A stretch of 64,000 nt of DNA from Symsagittifera roscoffensis (taxonomy: Eukaryota > Xenacoelomorpha > Acoela > Convolutidae): contig NC_087071.1 of NCBI RefSeq assembly GCF_963678635.1, positions 37,096,438 through 37,160,437 of the forward strand, in the 5' to 3' direction. This document shows, piece by piece, positions 10,999-22,441 of this stretch; position 1 is the first letter of the stretch; every line of letters begins with the position of its first letter. The notes beneath the pieces were generated by a model. It saw nothing but the letters and a program-made list of their open reading frames with translations. It made no database searches and was not told the DNA's origin. The position numbers were made by a program, and so were the translations under genes.

Positions 10999-12860
10999 TT
11001 ATTTAACTGCTTTTGAGCTTTTTTCCTTACTAAGTTTTCTTTCCGAGGGATTATCCGGTGGGTTGCTAGTACTTGGTGTTAAAGTATTCATATTATTGAT
11101 GTTGGAATGTTCAAGTTGTTCAGTATGTTCAAGTTGTTCGGCCATATCTTTCAGAATTTTATAATTGGTTGAAAAATCGATAATATTGCAAGATGGATAG
11201 CAGTCTTCCGTTCGAGAATGTAAATTTTGGCACACTGAAATTTTAGAGTCGTCAACGATAGTTTGGAAAGTTTCAGCGGCGTTCAGAATTCGTTTCTCAC
11301 GTTCTATTTCTTGACTGGTCACATGATCTATCGACTGGCCGATCGTATTGCAGTGTATGACGTCATGCGCTAAGATTTGCTGGGAAAATTTTTTTCTTAT
11401 TTGCGGCCAAGAATTTCTAGGCATCAAATGGTCAAAACCTAGGAGAGTACTAATTTGGTTTACCAAAGCGACAACAAATTTCTCATCGTCGAGGGAAACT
11501 GGTAATGGTTCAAACGATGGGTGTCGGGATAAGTAGTCGACCAGTCCCATGTCCTTGCCCGATAAATGTTCGACGGTAAAGTCGAATGGTAATAATTTTT
11601 CCGCCCAACGGGTGAGACGAGAATGGGCCGTTTTTGTGTATTTGTCGTCTTTCAGCGCTCCGATTAGAGCTTTATGATCTGTTAAGATGGAGAATTGTTT
11701 GCCCAATAGGTAGTTTTTAAAATGATCTAATGCCCACACTAGACCCAACAATTCGAGCTCATTGGTGCTATATTTTAGTTCAGCTACGATCAGAAATCTG
11801 CTACTAGCAAATGCTACAGTTTTCCCAATCCCCCGAGTGTCTTGTTCAACGGACGCGCCCAGTCCTAAATGTGATGCGTCGCATTTCACTCTGGTGTTCA
11901 GGTTTACATCAAATTGGTGATTCATTACCGTGTTACAGATTTCTTTCTTGATTTTTTCAAATGCCTCGGCGTGCACCGTGGACCACTTCAATGTTTTATC
12001 TTTATCCTTCTGCATGAGTTCTCTAAACGGTGCTGAAAAGGACGCTAGGTTTGGTATAAATTTGTTGAACTGGTTAATCGATCCCATTAGTGATCTTATA
12101 ATTTTGATACAGCTTGGTTCTTTCAGATTTCTGATTGCGTCAGATTTATGTATTAGTGGTGTCGTCCCTTTTGCATCGATTTTAAATCCTAGCCATTCTA
12201 TATTATGATTCAAAAATGTGCGCTTTTCTAATTTTATGGCTAATCCTTCATCGTCTAGTGTTTTTAAAAAGTTAATAACTAATTTTTGGTGTTCATCCTC
12301 GCTACCCACGGTAGCAATTAAGATGTCGTCAAGATAACAATGAGTGTTTGGTAATTTTTCCGTCGTACGGTCAATTATGCGTTGAAATTTGTTGGGCATA
12401 TCGCCTAACCCGAAAAATCCGGTTTTAAAACGAATGGAGCCTGTCACGTCTCCCCCTACGATATTGAAGTTACATTGGTTGCTTGTCTTTTTTGATAACG
12501 GTATTTGGCTATATGCTTACTTTAGGTCGATCGATGAGAACCAAAATTTTTTTTCGTCGTGACCGCTAATCGTTACTGCTACATACTCGATTAGTTCAAA
12601 TAGATTCGGCATTTCTTATCTCTAACGAAACATCTGTTTGTTCAATAATTTTGAGTTTAACGCTAATTTAATTGATCTGTCCCTTTTGGCTGTAAGTACC
12701 ATAGGGGAGATGAAACAATCTTCAGAACATCTAGACAACTCTTCAATGTGACCATCTCTTAGTAGTTGGTCGATGCATAATTTCACCTTAGGGAGAGGAT
12801 GAATTGGAATGCAATTTCCCTTAACCTGTATCGGTTTTATTGGTTCGTTGAAGTAAGCGT
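10999..12860 (-). pseudogene. Reverse transcriptase-RNase H of gypsy element 1
   Basis: 12860-12450 shows the RT fingers in a broken frame (NCIPIHPLPKVKLCIDQLLR, FISPMVLTAKRDRSIKLALN, then SSIDLK followed by a stop where Tyr is expected in DLKYAYSQ). 12447-10999 continues openly: TGFFGLGDMPNKFQRIID, the YLDD catalytic box (CYLDDILIAT), thumb, then RNase H with VKCDASHLGLGA, the YSTNELELLGLVWAL Glu helix and LTDHKALIGAL. At least two nonsense codons precede the YLDD part, so no full enzyme is made. Confidence 0.85.
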
Positions 12861-13534
12861 TAATTATGAAATTCTTTGATGATTTTTATAAAGTCTGAAA
12901 ATCGTCTTGATATGTGTGCTTTAAATGCACTTTGTGATGGTGTATCTCGGTCCTGGTCTGGTTTTCTGTCCGATGCAAACTTTTTTTGGTTGACGTCTAT
13001 CCCGATGGGAGATCCTTTCTGGGTTATCCGTAGCTTTGACCCGTTGGGCAGGGGTTGTTTCTGGTGTAGTTCTATTCCCAGGTTCGGTAATATGTCAGTT
13101 CCGAGGAGATTTTTTTCTGCTCCTTCGGTAATAAAAAATTTCTGATCTCTAGCGTCCCAACCCTTCGATCGAATCCTCACCCAAACTCTTCCAATGTTGT
13201 TTATTGTGCTCCCGAAGCCTTGTTACACTTTCTTTGTGATTTCGTCCACAGCTTCTATCTTTGAAAATCTATCTCGGTTTTTCAATTCATGAAGTAGATC
13301 TTCCTTCATAGATGAAACTGGGCTTACTTAGTCAATCTGAATTTCGGTGTATTAGGAGTTGAAATTTTCCAGAGATACCATTAGCGTCTTTTTAGTTCTA
13401 GGCCTTCGTGGTCTAATACAGTTCTCACTCAGCGCTCAACCTTATCCTCGACTGCATTTTTTTGAGTATCCGTGTCCACCGCTAGAACTAAAAAATCATC
13501 CAAGTTGACTTCAAATTCGGGATTCTCCTGCGGG
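12860..13534 (-). pseudogene. Aspartic protease region of gypsy element 1
   Basis: Around 13500-13460 the minus strand reads FLVLAVDTDTQ, aligned with the retropepsin VDTG active site, where Gly has become Asp. NLLGTDILPNLGIEL (about 13110-13060) is the usual C-terminal protease strand that precedes RT. Stops interrupt the region between them. It would cleave the Gag-Pol precursor in an active element. Confidence 0.6.
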
Positions 13535-14544
13535 TTAGCCCGGGTACTTTCTTTTTTCGTGAGATGTTTGGTTTTGTTCGACTACGTTTGTTTGCGTTCT
13601 TGCTGTACTCCTGCAATGCTTTGCAAAGTGACCTTTCCGGCCGGATGTATTGCAGTTTCTATCTCTGGCTGGGCATTTAGTTAGATGTCCTTTCTTAAAC
13701 TGCTGACCACAGTTACGACATTTATTGTTTTCGACGATATTCAGGGTCGGTTCGTTCTTTACGTATTGTGGTCCTTGTACCGCATTATAGACAGGGAATT
13801 TGAGGTACTGTTGGTGAATTTTGGTACCTTTGTCGTGGACAAGTACGAAAGATCGCACTTTTTCTGGGGTGAAGTATTCGAAACATAGTTTCTTTTGTAT
13901 CTCGACATTTCGCATATTTCTATTGAAAATATCTGTGACTAATTCTGACTCGAGTTCTCCCAATTAACAATTTTTTGCCAACTCAGATAATGTTTCGTGG
14001 AATTTCTCTAAAGACTCGTTTTCTTTCTGTCTTCGGCCAAAGAATTTGTATCTTTCGTAGGTTAGATTTGTAGTAACCGTAAAAGTAGTTTTTAGTAATC
14101 CCCAGAATTCAGCAAAGTTAATATCCAGTATTCTTTTCCCAGGATTTTTGTGTGAGAAGTTTTTCTGTTCTTCTCTTCCAAGTGCCAAGTATAATTGCGA
14201 TTTTAATTTCTTGTCGATATCATCTTCGATTTGAAGTCCGTTGAATTTTGCGTTATCTTCTGCCTTTCTCCTTCGTTGCAATCTTGGATAGCTAGTTGGC
14301 GACGTTATTCTTTTTCTGCCCGACGGGTTTGATAATCGAAAGGATCCATTGGTTCGGCCATAGGGTATGCTAGTTCGGGTCTTGACGGGGGGTTGATTAC
14401 GTCTTCAATGTCCACGGAATCTTTCGCGATGATTGTTAGTTGGAACTTTTCTGCCCATTTTTCCCAGTCGTGCTGGTTTTAGCTTGAGGTGTTGTTCCAA
14501 GAAAACTCTAGTCCTCGTAGGTTCGACTCATTTGACTGCGCCAT
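13535..14544 (-). pseudogene. gag of gypsy element 1
   Basis: The frame starts at an ATG whose A is the last LTR base (14544) and reads MAQSNESNLRGLEF; it has in-frame stops near 14480 and 14305. 14281-13964 is capsid-like (ALGREEQKNF, FWGLLKTTFTV). 13963-13535 continues (LVTDIFNRNMRNVEIQKKL) and ends in two zinc knuckles: CRNCGQQFKKGHLTKC (CX2CX7HX3C) and CNTSGRKGHFAKHC (CX2CX4HX4C with the second Cys now Ser). Frame breaks make it non-functional. Confidence 0.75.
14534..14543 (-). other. Primer binding site candidate, gypsy element 1
   Basis: Directly inside the 5' LTR the minus strand reads TGGCGCAGTC, a typical TGG-starting tRNA-complementary site. The tRNA was not identified. Element 2 has TGGCGCGGCC at the same place. 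Confidence 0.6.
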
Positions 14545-14885
14545 GTTAAAAAGTTAGTATAAAACCGTCGATTGGTTAAATCGGTTAAACTTAAACTAAG
14601 ACTAGCTTAAGACTGGTTGGTTTTAAGATCCCTACAATTTAGTGTAGGCTTTTATCTAAGACTAGAATAAAAGACTAAGGCTAAGTAAACTAAGCTAAGA
14701 GTTAAGTAAAAAGGTTGAATTAAGAATTAGTTGCACAGAATTGGTTACGTATCAATAAAGATTAATGATCGGTCTCCAGATCTATCAAAAGCCGTTGCGC
14801 TTTTGGCAGGTATTTAAATTAGCATGGTCATAACTGAGTATAACTTACAGGTTAAAATGTCGACAATAAGATATCACATTTGACA
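14544..14885 (-). repeat. 5' LTR of gypsy element 1
   Basis: About 342 bp, matching 7499-7832 with scattered substitutions. On the minus strand it starts TGTCAAATGTG and ends CTAACTTTTTAACA. Confidence 0.85.
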
Positions 14886-15862
14886 TATAGTAAAATGATA
14901 ATTTAAAAGCACGCACTTGAATCTAATCTTTAAAACTTCTGCAAATCATCTCTTCGAACATTCTTTTCAAGCAAATATACTGAATGATAATGTGTTCAAA
15001 CTTGTTGCAAAAAATGTCAGTTGGAGTGCGTTTGTCGAATATTGAATGCAATTCTCACAACCTGCTTCAGTCAAACCATCTCACCAATAAAGTTTATTTT
15101 CCAAACGATATTTATTCCCTCCCCCTAGCCCCAATTACCATTTATGACCTGTTGCCCCAGGGAAGATAAAAACTTTTTTGAGGTCCAAGTGAGTCTCGAT
15201 AAAAGAAACGAAGTAGTCAAGTTCGAAATGTTCTGAAATGTGTTTTTTTTTTAAAACAGTCTTACTTTAATTATATTATACTCATCTTTTTTTTTACAAA
15301 AATAAAATTGTTTCCATAAACATGATAATCAATTATCATGGACAAGTTGTTGTTAATATTGAAATTGATTGGTATGATCAATGGTAAACTGTTTTTTATG
15401 TTTTGAAGACACTGGCAAGGCAAGCTCATAACATTTGGTTTTAAATTCTGTCTCTCCTTTTAAGGACTTTCTCCATTTTTCTGGCATAAAAATAAAACCA
15501 AAAAATGAAAACTGATCATTTTACCTCCTAGAACGGGAAGTTTTTTTGGCCTTTAACCTTCATTGCCGCTCTTTAAGGAGAAAGTTGTCAGCTTACTAAA
15601 GTGTTACAGGTTTAGCATGGAGTGAAAAAAAACAAGGCAAAACAACCAAAACACAAACGATTCGCCATGTCGTATGTGATCGGAATTATTTCAGTATCCA
15701 TAAAAGCAGCTTTTCTCGTATCTCGGCTAAATGTTCTGACTGCCGTCGTTTTTTTGGTCTCGACAAGTTTTTGCAATACTTTATCAAACTAAACTTTTTA
15801 ACTGTCTTTTTCAAATACTAGTTGCTATAAAATGTTAGTCCTATGGAAAACTTGAAACTAAT
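14886..15862. other. Unassigned DNA between the two gypsy elements
   Basis: AT-rich with homopolymer tracts. No exon or repeat with defined ends could be supported. Confidence 0.4.
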
Positions 15863-15867
15863 ATGAC

Positions 15868-16206
15868 TGAGATTTCCCTCAGTTTGAGTAGGGAAAACGG
15901 TATTGTAAAAATTGAATATTGAATTAGATATGATATATAAATAGATAGAATAGAGTAATGAATATATGATTAACGATTCCAGATTGAATGTATTGTTTGA
16001 ATGTTTATTATGTTTTACGACTAGATTTCACACTTAAGGCTTTCGCAAATGACCGCTTCAGATTCTCAAGTGATAAACGATTTAGCTGGTGAGATTTGTC
16101 CTTGAATCAATTTACTGCACTATAAGTAGATAATTAGGACATAGTTAGGTAAGACAATACATAACTAAATAGAATATAATGAGGTACCGAAGGTCGCCTC
16201 ATGACA
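15868..16206 (-). repeat. 3' LTR of gypsy element 2
   Basis: Plus-strand ends are TGAGATTTCCCTCAG and CGCCTCATGACA. The purine-rich minus-strand stretch just inside (plus strand CTTCCCCCTCTAG, 16207-16219) is a good polypurine tract. Confidence 0.9.
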
Positions 16207-16342
16207 CTTCCCCCTCTAGAAAAAATTTATCGTAGTATAAATTTCAGAATGAATCAGGCAGAATAGTGAGGAAGAAATTGAGCACAATAATAGGATAGTG
16301 ATAACCAAAGCAATAGGCCAATATAGCAAAGTTTACAAAGTT

Positions 16343-17692
16343 TTAAAGTTCAAGAAGTTTTATCATGCTCTTCGATTCTAGTTTTCTTAAACGGAGTAGT
16401 TTGCTCCTTAGTTCTGGGGTGAGCAGCGTAGTAATAATCTGATCGGTGATTGGTCGTTGTGACGAAGACTCCGCAGGGTCGGATTCAGTTACACTCTTAA
16501 CTGAATGGCGAAGAGGATCTCCATAAAACCTCGTCGGTTTTTTAGACCGATTAGAAGATCTGTTAGACTCGCTCGTAGATTGGGAGGTAGGATTGTCAAC
16601 CTTTGCCGGGTCCTTTGCTGCAGTCTGAGGGACAGTGTCGGAAGTCTGTGGCTGATGCGTGATGGGCTGATCCTGGGGTGTTGCTAACGCCCCTGTAGGA
16701 GATGTCAAGGCGGGGTTAGTTGGAGGGTTGATACTCGGAGCTTTCGACGTAACAATCACGGGAGCCAATCCTTGAGGCGTTGTAACCGGAGCTTCCATCA
16801 ACTCGGGCTGGGGACCAGTGATCAAGGAGTCCTCGCTTGATGACTCTGCTGTTAAGTCAATTACCTTGCCCTTTGAAGGTTCATTTGTCTGCCTTGTAGC
16901 TGGAGTAGTAGATATCTGAGATTGGGGCAGAGGAGCAATCCGTCGCTGTAAGCGTTCTCCCACTGTGCCAGGCGTAGCTGAAAACTTAGGGTGGTTAAAA
17001 TTATGTCTTAGGCTTAAGTGATTTTTTCGATAGACTTTCCCTTTTTCGGTAATGTAAGTATGATCCGTAACACGAGTAATCTTGATTTTTGCTAGTTTGA
17101 ACAGAGGCTTTCCCGATTTTCGATCAAGAACTTTCCGAAAGATTTTGACTCTTAGAGGATCTTGTAAAACTAATTTTTCTAATTTACGTGTTTTTGAGAA
17201 TCTTTTGGGCCTCGAAGAGGACGACAAATTCATTCACTGTGAATGCGAGAGTGCTGGTGCTGACGTATCGCGGACGTTGTCCTAATAACGTAGGGTTCTC
17301 TTTGTGATCCCCAATTTCAGCGAGTTTGCGAGGTCACTATTACGAGCCGCCAATTCACGGAGAAGTTCTTGTCCTTGTGGAGGCACATTCCGTTTCCACA
17401 GCTTCCAGGTGTTAGCTGCCTTCGCAAGAATCTCCAAGGCTTTATACGGTTGACTATCTGCTATACGCTCGCCCACACCAAAGAGTGGCGTGAATTTGTA
17501 GGGGTTTTCTGGGCTGTGTGACGCTCCTCTGGGTACAACTTTAGCCCTATCGCGGCTGTAATCCTGGCTTGAACGCTGCTCCGGAGTTAGGAGGTTCCTC
17601 TCCAGTCCTTGCGCTGAAGTAGGAAAATGAAAAAAAATTATCACGTTGTAACGAAAACTCAGTGTTGGGCTTCCTCCCAAAATGTAACTCAA
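16343..17692 (-). pseudogene. Integrase C-terminal domain and tail, gypsy element 2
   Basis: 17692-17282 covers the degraded post-core region. 17233-16343 is open for 296 codons: a basic start, the TEKGKVYRKNHLSLRHNF strand typical of gypsy integrase ends, then a long Pro/Thr/Ser-rich, probably disordered stretch and a Leu-rich end (LRSKLLRLRKLESKSMIKLL). The order matches the tail of element 1. No chromodomain or envelope was recognised. Confidence 0.55.
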
Positions 17693-18311
17693 AAGGAGAC
17701 ACTTTTAGCGTAGAAATGCATAGTTTTCCGAATATCGTCGATGATTTGTTGTAAAGTTGAATTCAGATTTTTAAAATTAGAATCTAATTTTTCTGTTCCT
17801 AACTTCCGTTTTTTGGTCTGGATCTATCTCTCCACCAGCCCACAACTCCGATGATCCCCCACCGCTGTGAGGATGTGTTTAATGCCTCTCATTTTGCAAA
17901 AAAATTTTCGCACTGGTTGACTTGATTATCATCACCGAAGGGAACTTAGAAAAACGATCTATGGCGACTAAAATGTAGATTTTCCCCTTCTTATCATCTG
18001 TTAACGGACCCGCGAAATGAAGTTGCAGTTCTTGATTTGGAGCTGACAACGTTGGTAACGGCTTAGCTGAGTTATAAGTCGCGGACGTTTTGATGTTCTT
18101 ACCAAATAGAGTACACTCCGGGCATTTTTCACAGACAATAACAATCTGGCGATCGAGAAATGGCCACTACACATACTCCGAGGCGTCCATCATGGCCGCC
18201 TGGCCTGGGTGCGAGCGATGAAGTCGAATCAGAATAGCACTTCGTAATAGCACTTCGTAACTGTTCGGGTATGGCCAGTTTGTTGTCTATCAGGACACAG
18301 TTGTTCATCAC
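17693..18311 (-). pseudogene. Integrase zinc finger and core of gypsy element 2, internally deleted
   Basis: The minus strand shows CVLIDNKLAIPEQLRSAI, a HPGQAAM zinc-binding segment, CEKCPEC, then HFAGPL, AIDRFSKFPSVMIIKSTSAK. Soon after, the sequence jumps to GDHRSCGLVER. The segment between, which should carry the second catalytic Asp (IRTDQG region), is missing, and the first Asp is His. The frame is broken at least twice. Confidence 0.7.
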
Positions 18312-19153
18312 CGCCGCTTTCGTCCAGAATTGGCCATGTAAGCCCCCAGTTTGTTAAAGGATTGCACATCCTTATTGATGATCGCAGTCCTCATCGGTCC
18401 GAGGAACGGGTCTTCTCCTGTCAGCTCTCCCAGCAGATCCACATCGAACAATCCGGGCAATCCGACCACCTTCTTTTTGTCCTGAGTGACCAGCGGTTTG
18501 TGGTTATTGATGGCATTAACCCCCATTCTAAGTATCTCTCCTCGTCTGGCCTGTCTCGTTAGCCGCTGCCTCCGGCACTTATCGAGGAAATGAGTGAGGG
18601 CCTTTTGCGTAGTCTGTCCTCGAGTAACCACGAAACGTTCTCGAGAATGTCTCTGCCTGGCAATGTTTCGCGTACGTATTTGATCAATACGGCTCGGGCG
18701 ATCCATAGGGCGAACTGTAGATAGTCTGCGTCTTAGTTGACTGGAGGTGCGAAAATTAGGGGAACTTGTAGAAAAATTTTCAACAAAAGTGAGGAGATTT
18801 GTTTGTTCGATCGTATTATTTGCAAAGTCAATAGTATTAGTAAAAGTATTAGAGTTATTTATAGTAGAGTTAAGAGTAGTATTTTGAGCAAGATTAATTG
18901 AAGTATCCATATCGTGACTGATTTCTAAGATGTAAGGTCGGAGACAATGAATTTGAGCAAAAACTTCCGGTTTAGCGTATCTCATTTGAATACTGTGCTG
19001 TGATTGGTCGAGAGTACCAGAGCATGAAAAGTCGACCTCTCGCGACAATGATATATACTCACAATTTTGCATACGAGCATATGATTGGCTGGTTGACTGA
19101 GAGCATGAATTGACGCCCTCTAGCGGCGAGGAATTATGACTATAAATTAGCAT
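18308..19153 (-). pseudogene. Pol linker between RNase H and integrase, gypsy element 2
   Basis: Open for 281 codons. The first part is Asn/Thr/Ser-rich and has no recognised fold. The C-terminal part is basic (RRLSTVRPMDRPSRIDQIRT, RRQRLTRQARRGEIL) and ends GEDPFLGPMRTAIINKDVQS, which leads into the integrase N-terminus. Likely a Pol spacer; function unknown. Confidence 0.5.
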
Positions 19154-19245
19154 ATCTTTTGAGATTGGTTAACAGGTTGAGTACTATTCGCGACGCCCTC
19201 TAGAGGCGACGAAATAAACTGTTTGCCAAAATATGATTGGTCAAA

Positions 19246-19797
19246 TTAATCGAACGTTGGTTGGTCCGTTGTATTAGTTAAGAGGTAGCTAATGTTGCCT
19301 CCAATTTCACCCAACGATCTGATTGGTTGAAACTGGTTATAATTTGAAATTTGCCCCACCGGCACTATTTGAGGTTTGCAATGAGTACTAATCGAATTAA
19401 AAGCATTGTGAAAAGCTTGAATAGATTTAATGACAAATAATTCATCATGCGATGATGGCAACGGTGCTTCAAAAGTCGGGTCTCTAGACATATAATCGAC
19501 GATGCCTAGGGAGGAACCGGGTATATGTTCGATTTGATAATCGAACGGAATAAGGCGGTCCTCCCAGCGAGAGAGTCGTGACTGATAAGATTTCTTACCA
19601 TACGTTTCATTGAGGGCGGAAGTGATGGCCTTATAATCGGTTAGAATAACAAAACGTTTACCAAGTAAGTATGTACGGAAATGTTCGCACGACCATACAA
19701 TAGCCAGAAGCTCTAAATCATTGGTACTATACTTGATTTCCGCGGAGTTTAGAAACCTAGAGGCAAACGCAATCGGGGCCCAAACATTTGGCTCCAC
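19246..19797 (-). pseudogene. RNase H of gypsy element 2
   Basis: Contains WAPIAFASRFLNSAEIKYST, the NDLELLAIVWSCEHFRTYLL glutamate helix, and LTDYKAITSALNETYGKKSY, then the HIPGSSLGIVDYMSR segment that ends gypsy RNase H domains. The N-terminal CDAS strand is cut off by a stop near 19800. Confidence 0.8.
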
Positions 19798-19908
19798 TTC
19801 TTAGAGCTCCCCCAGCCCGCTATGACTTGCATTACATGTAACTCGCGAAGCTTTCGAAGCATCGTAGTGAAACAAATTAGGGATGTTTGTGATGAGGTTT
19901 AAGATCTT

Positions 19909-20659
19909 CTAAAACGCAATAGTTTGCTCTTCCCCCCACAAAAAGGATTTCTTATTCTCCGCTTTTAGCGAAGCTCTAAATGCGAATGTATATTTGTGCA
20001 AATCCGGGATGAAACGTTGAAGATGATTGAGTGTCCCCATAAACGATCTTAACTGTTTAAGGGTTTTTGGTGGCAACAGGGATTTGATTGCCTCTATTTT
20101 TGAGAATTTCGGAGCGTAACCTTTTTCATCGATTTCATACCCTAACCAGAATAGCTTGTTAACTGAAAACTCACATTTACTAAGTTTCAGCGCCCATCCT
20201 TCTTCATCCAATCGATTCATGACTCTTTCGACTAGTACATTATGATCTTCAACTCTTCCTTTAGTGACAACCAGTATATCATCGAAGTAACATATGACAC
20301 CTTCCAATCCTTGTAACAATTGTCCATCGCTTTCTGAAATTCCGTAGGCATGTCCGTCAGTCCGTGGAAACCAGTCTTGAATCGATATGTGCCTGTTGCC
20401 TCTCCGCACAAAATACTAAAGTTACAATGACTACTGGTAAAGGTAATTGACTGAAAGCGTATTTAAGGTCAAGATAAGTAAACCACACTTCCACAGGTGT
20501 GTCTCTAGTTATGATTTGAGCCGCCGAGTCAATCAATTCATGCATATTAGGCATTTGATATTTGTTTTGCCAGATTTGGGCATTCATGAGTTTAGCATTC
20601 AGCGCGAGTTTTATAGACCCGTCTTTCTTTGCTGTTAGGACTATGGGTGCGATGTACAT
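19909..20659 (-). pseudogene. Reverse transcriptase of gypsy element 2
   Basis: 20659-20357 carries PIVLTAKKDGSIKLALNAKL, YQMPNMHELIDSAAQII and TYLDLKYAFSQLPL (RT fingers and palm). 20409-19909 carries the YFDD catalytic box (GVICYFDDILVVTKGR), WLGYEIDEKGYAP and LRSFMGTLNHLQRFIPDL (thumb/connection). A frame shift near 20400 separates them. Confidence 0.85.
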
Positions 20660-20690
20660 TTTTCTAACTTTTCAATGTGCTTGTCTTTAA

Positions 20691-21536
20691 TTAATTTTTT
20701 AGTCTCAGCCGTGACCCGATCTTGCAAATGTATAGGGACTTTTCGGCCTTTAACTTGTCTAGGCACCAAAGGGTCTTTGAATTTGTGAATACTTTATGGT
20801 TTTTCGACCTCCCCAGCCTGCTGAATACATTAGGGTACCTTTTGACAAAATGATCCCTCCATAACTTTGAGGTCGGGTCCAATTCCTGATCTTCCTCCGC
20901 GTAGCTAACTTCTGCCGGTCTGCGTTGCACCGTTTCAATTCCTAATTTCTCATGAAGGTTCAACCCGAGTAGATTTTGAGTACGATTTTCGGAAACCAGG
21001 AAACACGCATTCTCGATTTTCCAACCCTTGGATGTAATAGGGATTTCCAGGGAAACAAACGGTTTAATTGGTTTCTTGTTATAGTCAACATAAGTAACGT
21101 CTAAAAGGTGTCTCGCGATGTCCATAAATTTAACGTTGGGAATCCGCTTCATGAGTATATCCGCCGTTTTCTTGTTTAAGAAAGATACGGGACAGCCAGT
21201 GTCCACCGTAGAATAGAAGAAAGAGTTACCAGAACGTAACTGAATGCTGAGGCTCCTTGGTTGTCCTCCCTCTGTCTTTAGAAGTTCCACATTGTTAATT
21301 TGCACAACGTCTATCGCCATGACCCCATATTCCGGCTCGCTTTCACCATTTACGTCAATTAAATTACACTCTTGATCTGTAGACATCTTTTCATTTTGTA
21401 CCATGTTAACGCGTCGTCTTGTAGTGTTACACACCTTAGCAAAATAACCCTTCTTTTTGCAGGCATTGCAAGTAGCTTCTCTAGCCGACACGACCGGCAA
21501 TGTTCCAAAGAAAACGGGTTGCCACAACAGTAACAT
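20691..21536 (-). pseudogene. gag zinc knuckle and protease of gypsy element 2
   Basis: Starts in the nucleocapsid frame with CNACKKKGYFAKVC (CX2CX4HX4C, His replaced by Tyr), then the aspartic protease with an intact VDTGCPVSF active site and the LLGLNLHEKLGIE strand. It then enters the RT N-terminal spacer (WRDHFVKRYPNVFSRLG). The protease part looks the best preserved of the element. Confidence 0.8.
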
Positions 21537-22441
21537 GGTTTATTTTGATTTTGTCGTTGGTTAGAACGGTTTACACCTCCTCCCCGGCTGCTATTTCCTT
21601 GACCCTTAAATTGTTGTACTGACAAAGTTGGTTCCTGCTTGACTCGAATAGAGTTTGTAGTATTAGAAGTAGCGTTGTTATGTGGGAGCAATTTCTGAAA
21701 TTGTTCTGATGTTTTAGCCCCTTTCTCATTCTCCAAAGCCAGTTGTAGAGTATCATCAAGATTAGCTTTTGCTCTGATTAATTGACTCTGAACCTCCACA
21801 TCGCGAATGCGGCCAATGAATAAATCTTTCAATGTTATCTTTTCTGATCGATCGGCCAATTACACAGCGCAGTTTGAGCGCTAAGTCGGGCATAAAATGA
21901 TGAGAATGAGTCATTATCCTGCATGAAAATTGTATTATACAACTTAATCCTTTCGACTGTGTAGTCCCGCTCTGCCTTGAAAACATCCTCGAAGCACTTG
22001 TGAAAATCAATGAAAGCGCTAGTATTGAGGTCCAGATGAGGGTAAGAATCCAAGAATCGTTTTTTTTCCCTCATTTCCCAGTGCGAAGAAAAGTCGCGAT
22101 TTCAAACGCGCCTCTGCCTCATGGTAACACTAGTTATGTCCAATGCGATGTCCTTTCCTTCTCCTCTCTTGATTGTACTCATCGATTCTTTTATTTGCTG
22201 CTGCTGCATTTTCATCAGTACTCGGTGCTTCGGGCTTCGGTTAAGGTTCATCCACTAACTCTGCTGGGGCAACTAGTAACTCCCCCGGTGAAATGTTGTC
22301 TTTGAGACTCACGGCCAAAAAAAACTGTCCCACCTAAGTCTCCCAAATGAAAGGTGGGTTAACCGATGTTTTCGTCCAAAAGGGTGGTATTCCGAGTAGG
22401 TCAGTTCTGTCTTCATGCACAGGAACTGCTGGCCGCGCCAT
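21359..22441 (-). pseudogene. gag of gypsy element 2
   Basis: The ATG spans the LTR-PBS junction (22441) and reads MARPAVPVHEDRTDLLG; an in-frame stop follows at 22334. 22074-21835 is capsid-like (MREKKRFLDSYPHLDL, CFEDVFKAERDYTVERIKL). 21859-21359 continues (LKDLFIGRIRDVEVQSQLI) and ends in CYCCGNPFSLEHCRSC, the same CX2CX7HX3C spacing as element 1. The frame then shifts before the second knuckle. Confidence 0.75.
22431..22440 (-). other. Primer binding site candidate, gypsy element 2
   Basis: The minus strand directly after the 5' LTR is TGGCGCGGCC. It starts TGGCGC like element 1 and overlaps the gag ATG. The primer tRNA was not identified. Confidence 0.55.

Larger units (their letters stand above)
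7499..14885 (-). mobile_element. Ty3/gypsy LTR retrotransposon 1, decayed
   Basis: Direct LTRs at 7499-7832 and 14544-14885 flank minus-strand gag, protease, reverse transcriptase, RNase H and integrase, in the order protease-RT-RH-IN typical of Ty3/gypsy. The flanks TATAC (7494-7498) and TATAG (14886-14890) are an imperfect 5-bp target duplication. Every coding block carries stop codons or frame breaks, so the copy is dead. No envelope-like gene is visible. The 3' tail after integrase (9762-8398) is low-complexity and Ser/Pro/Thr-rich, as in element 2. Confidence 0.9.

Noticed and set aside
15612-15668. Minus-strand MANRLCFGCFALFFFTPC, resembling a signal peptide, upstream of RNase T2-like copy 1
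   Set aside because: It ends in a stop with no GT donor before it, and no matching sequence was seen upstream of copy 2.
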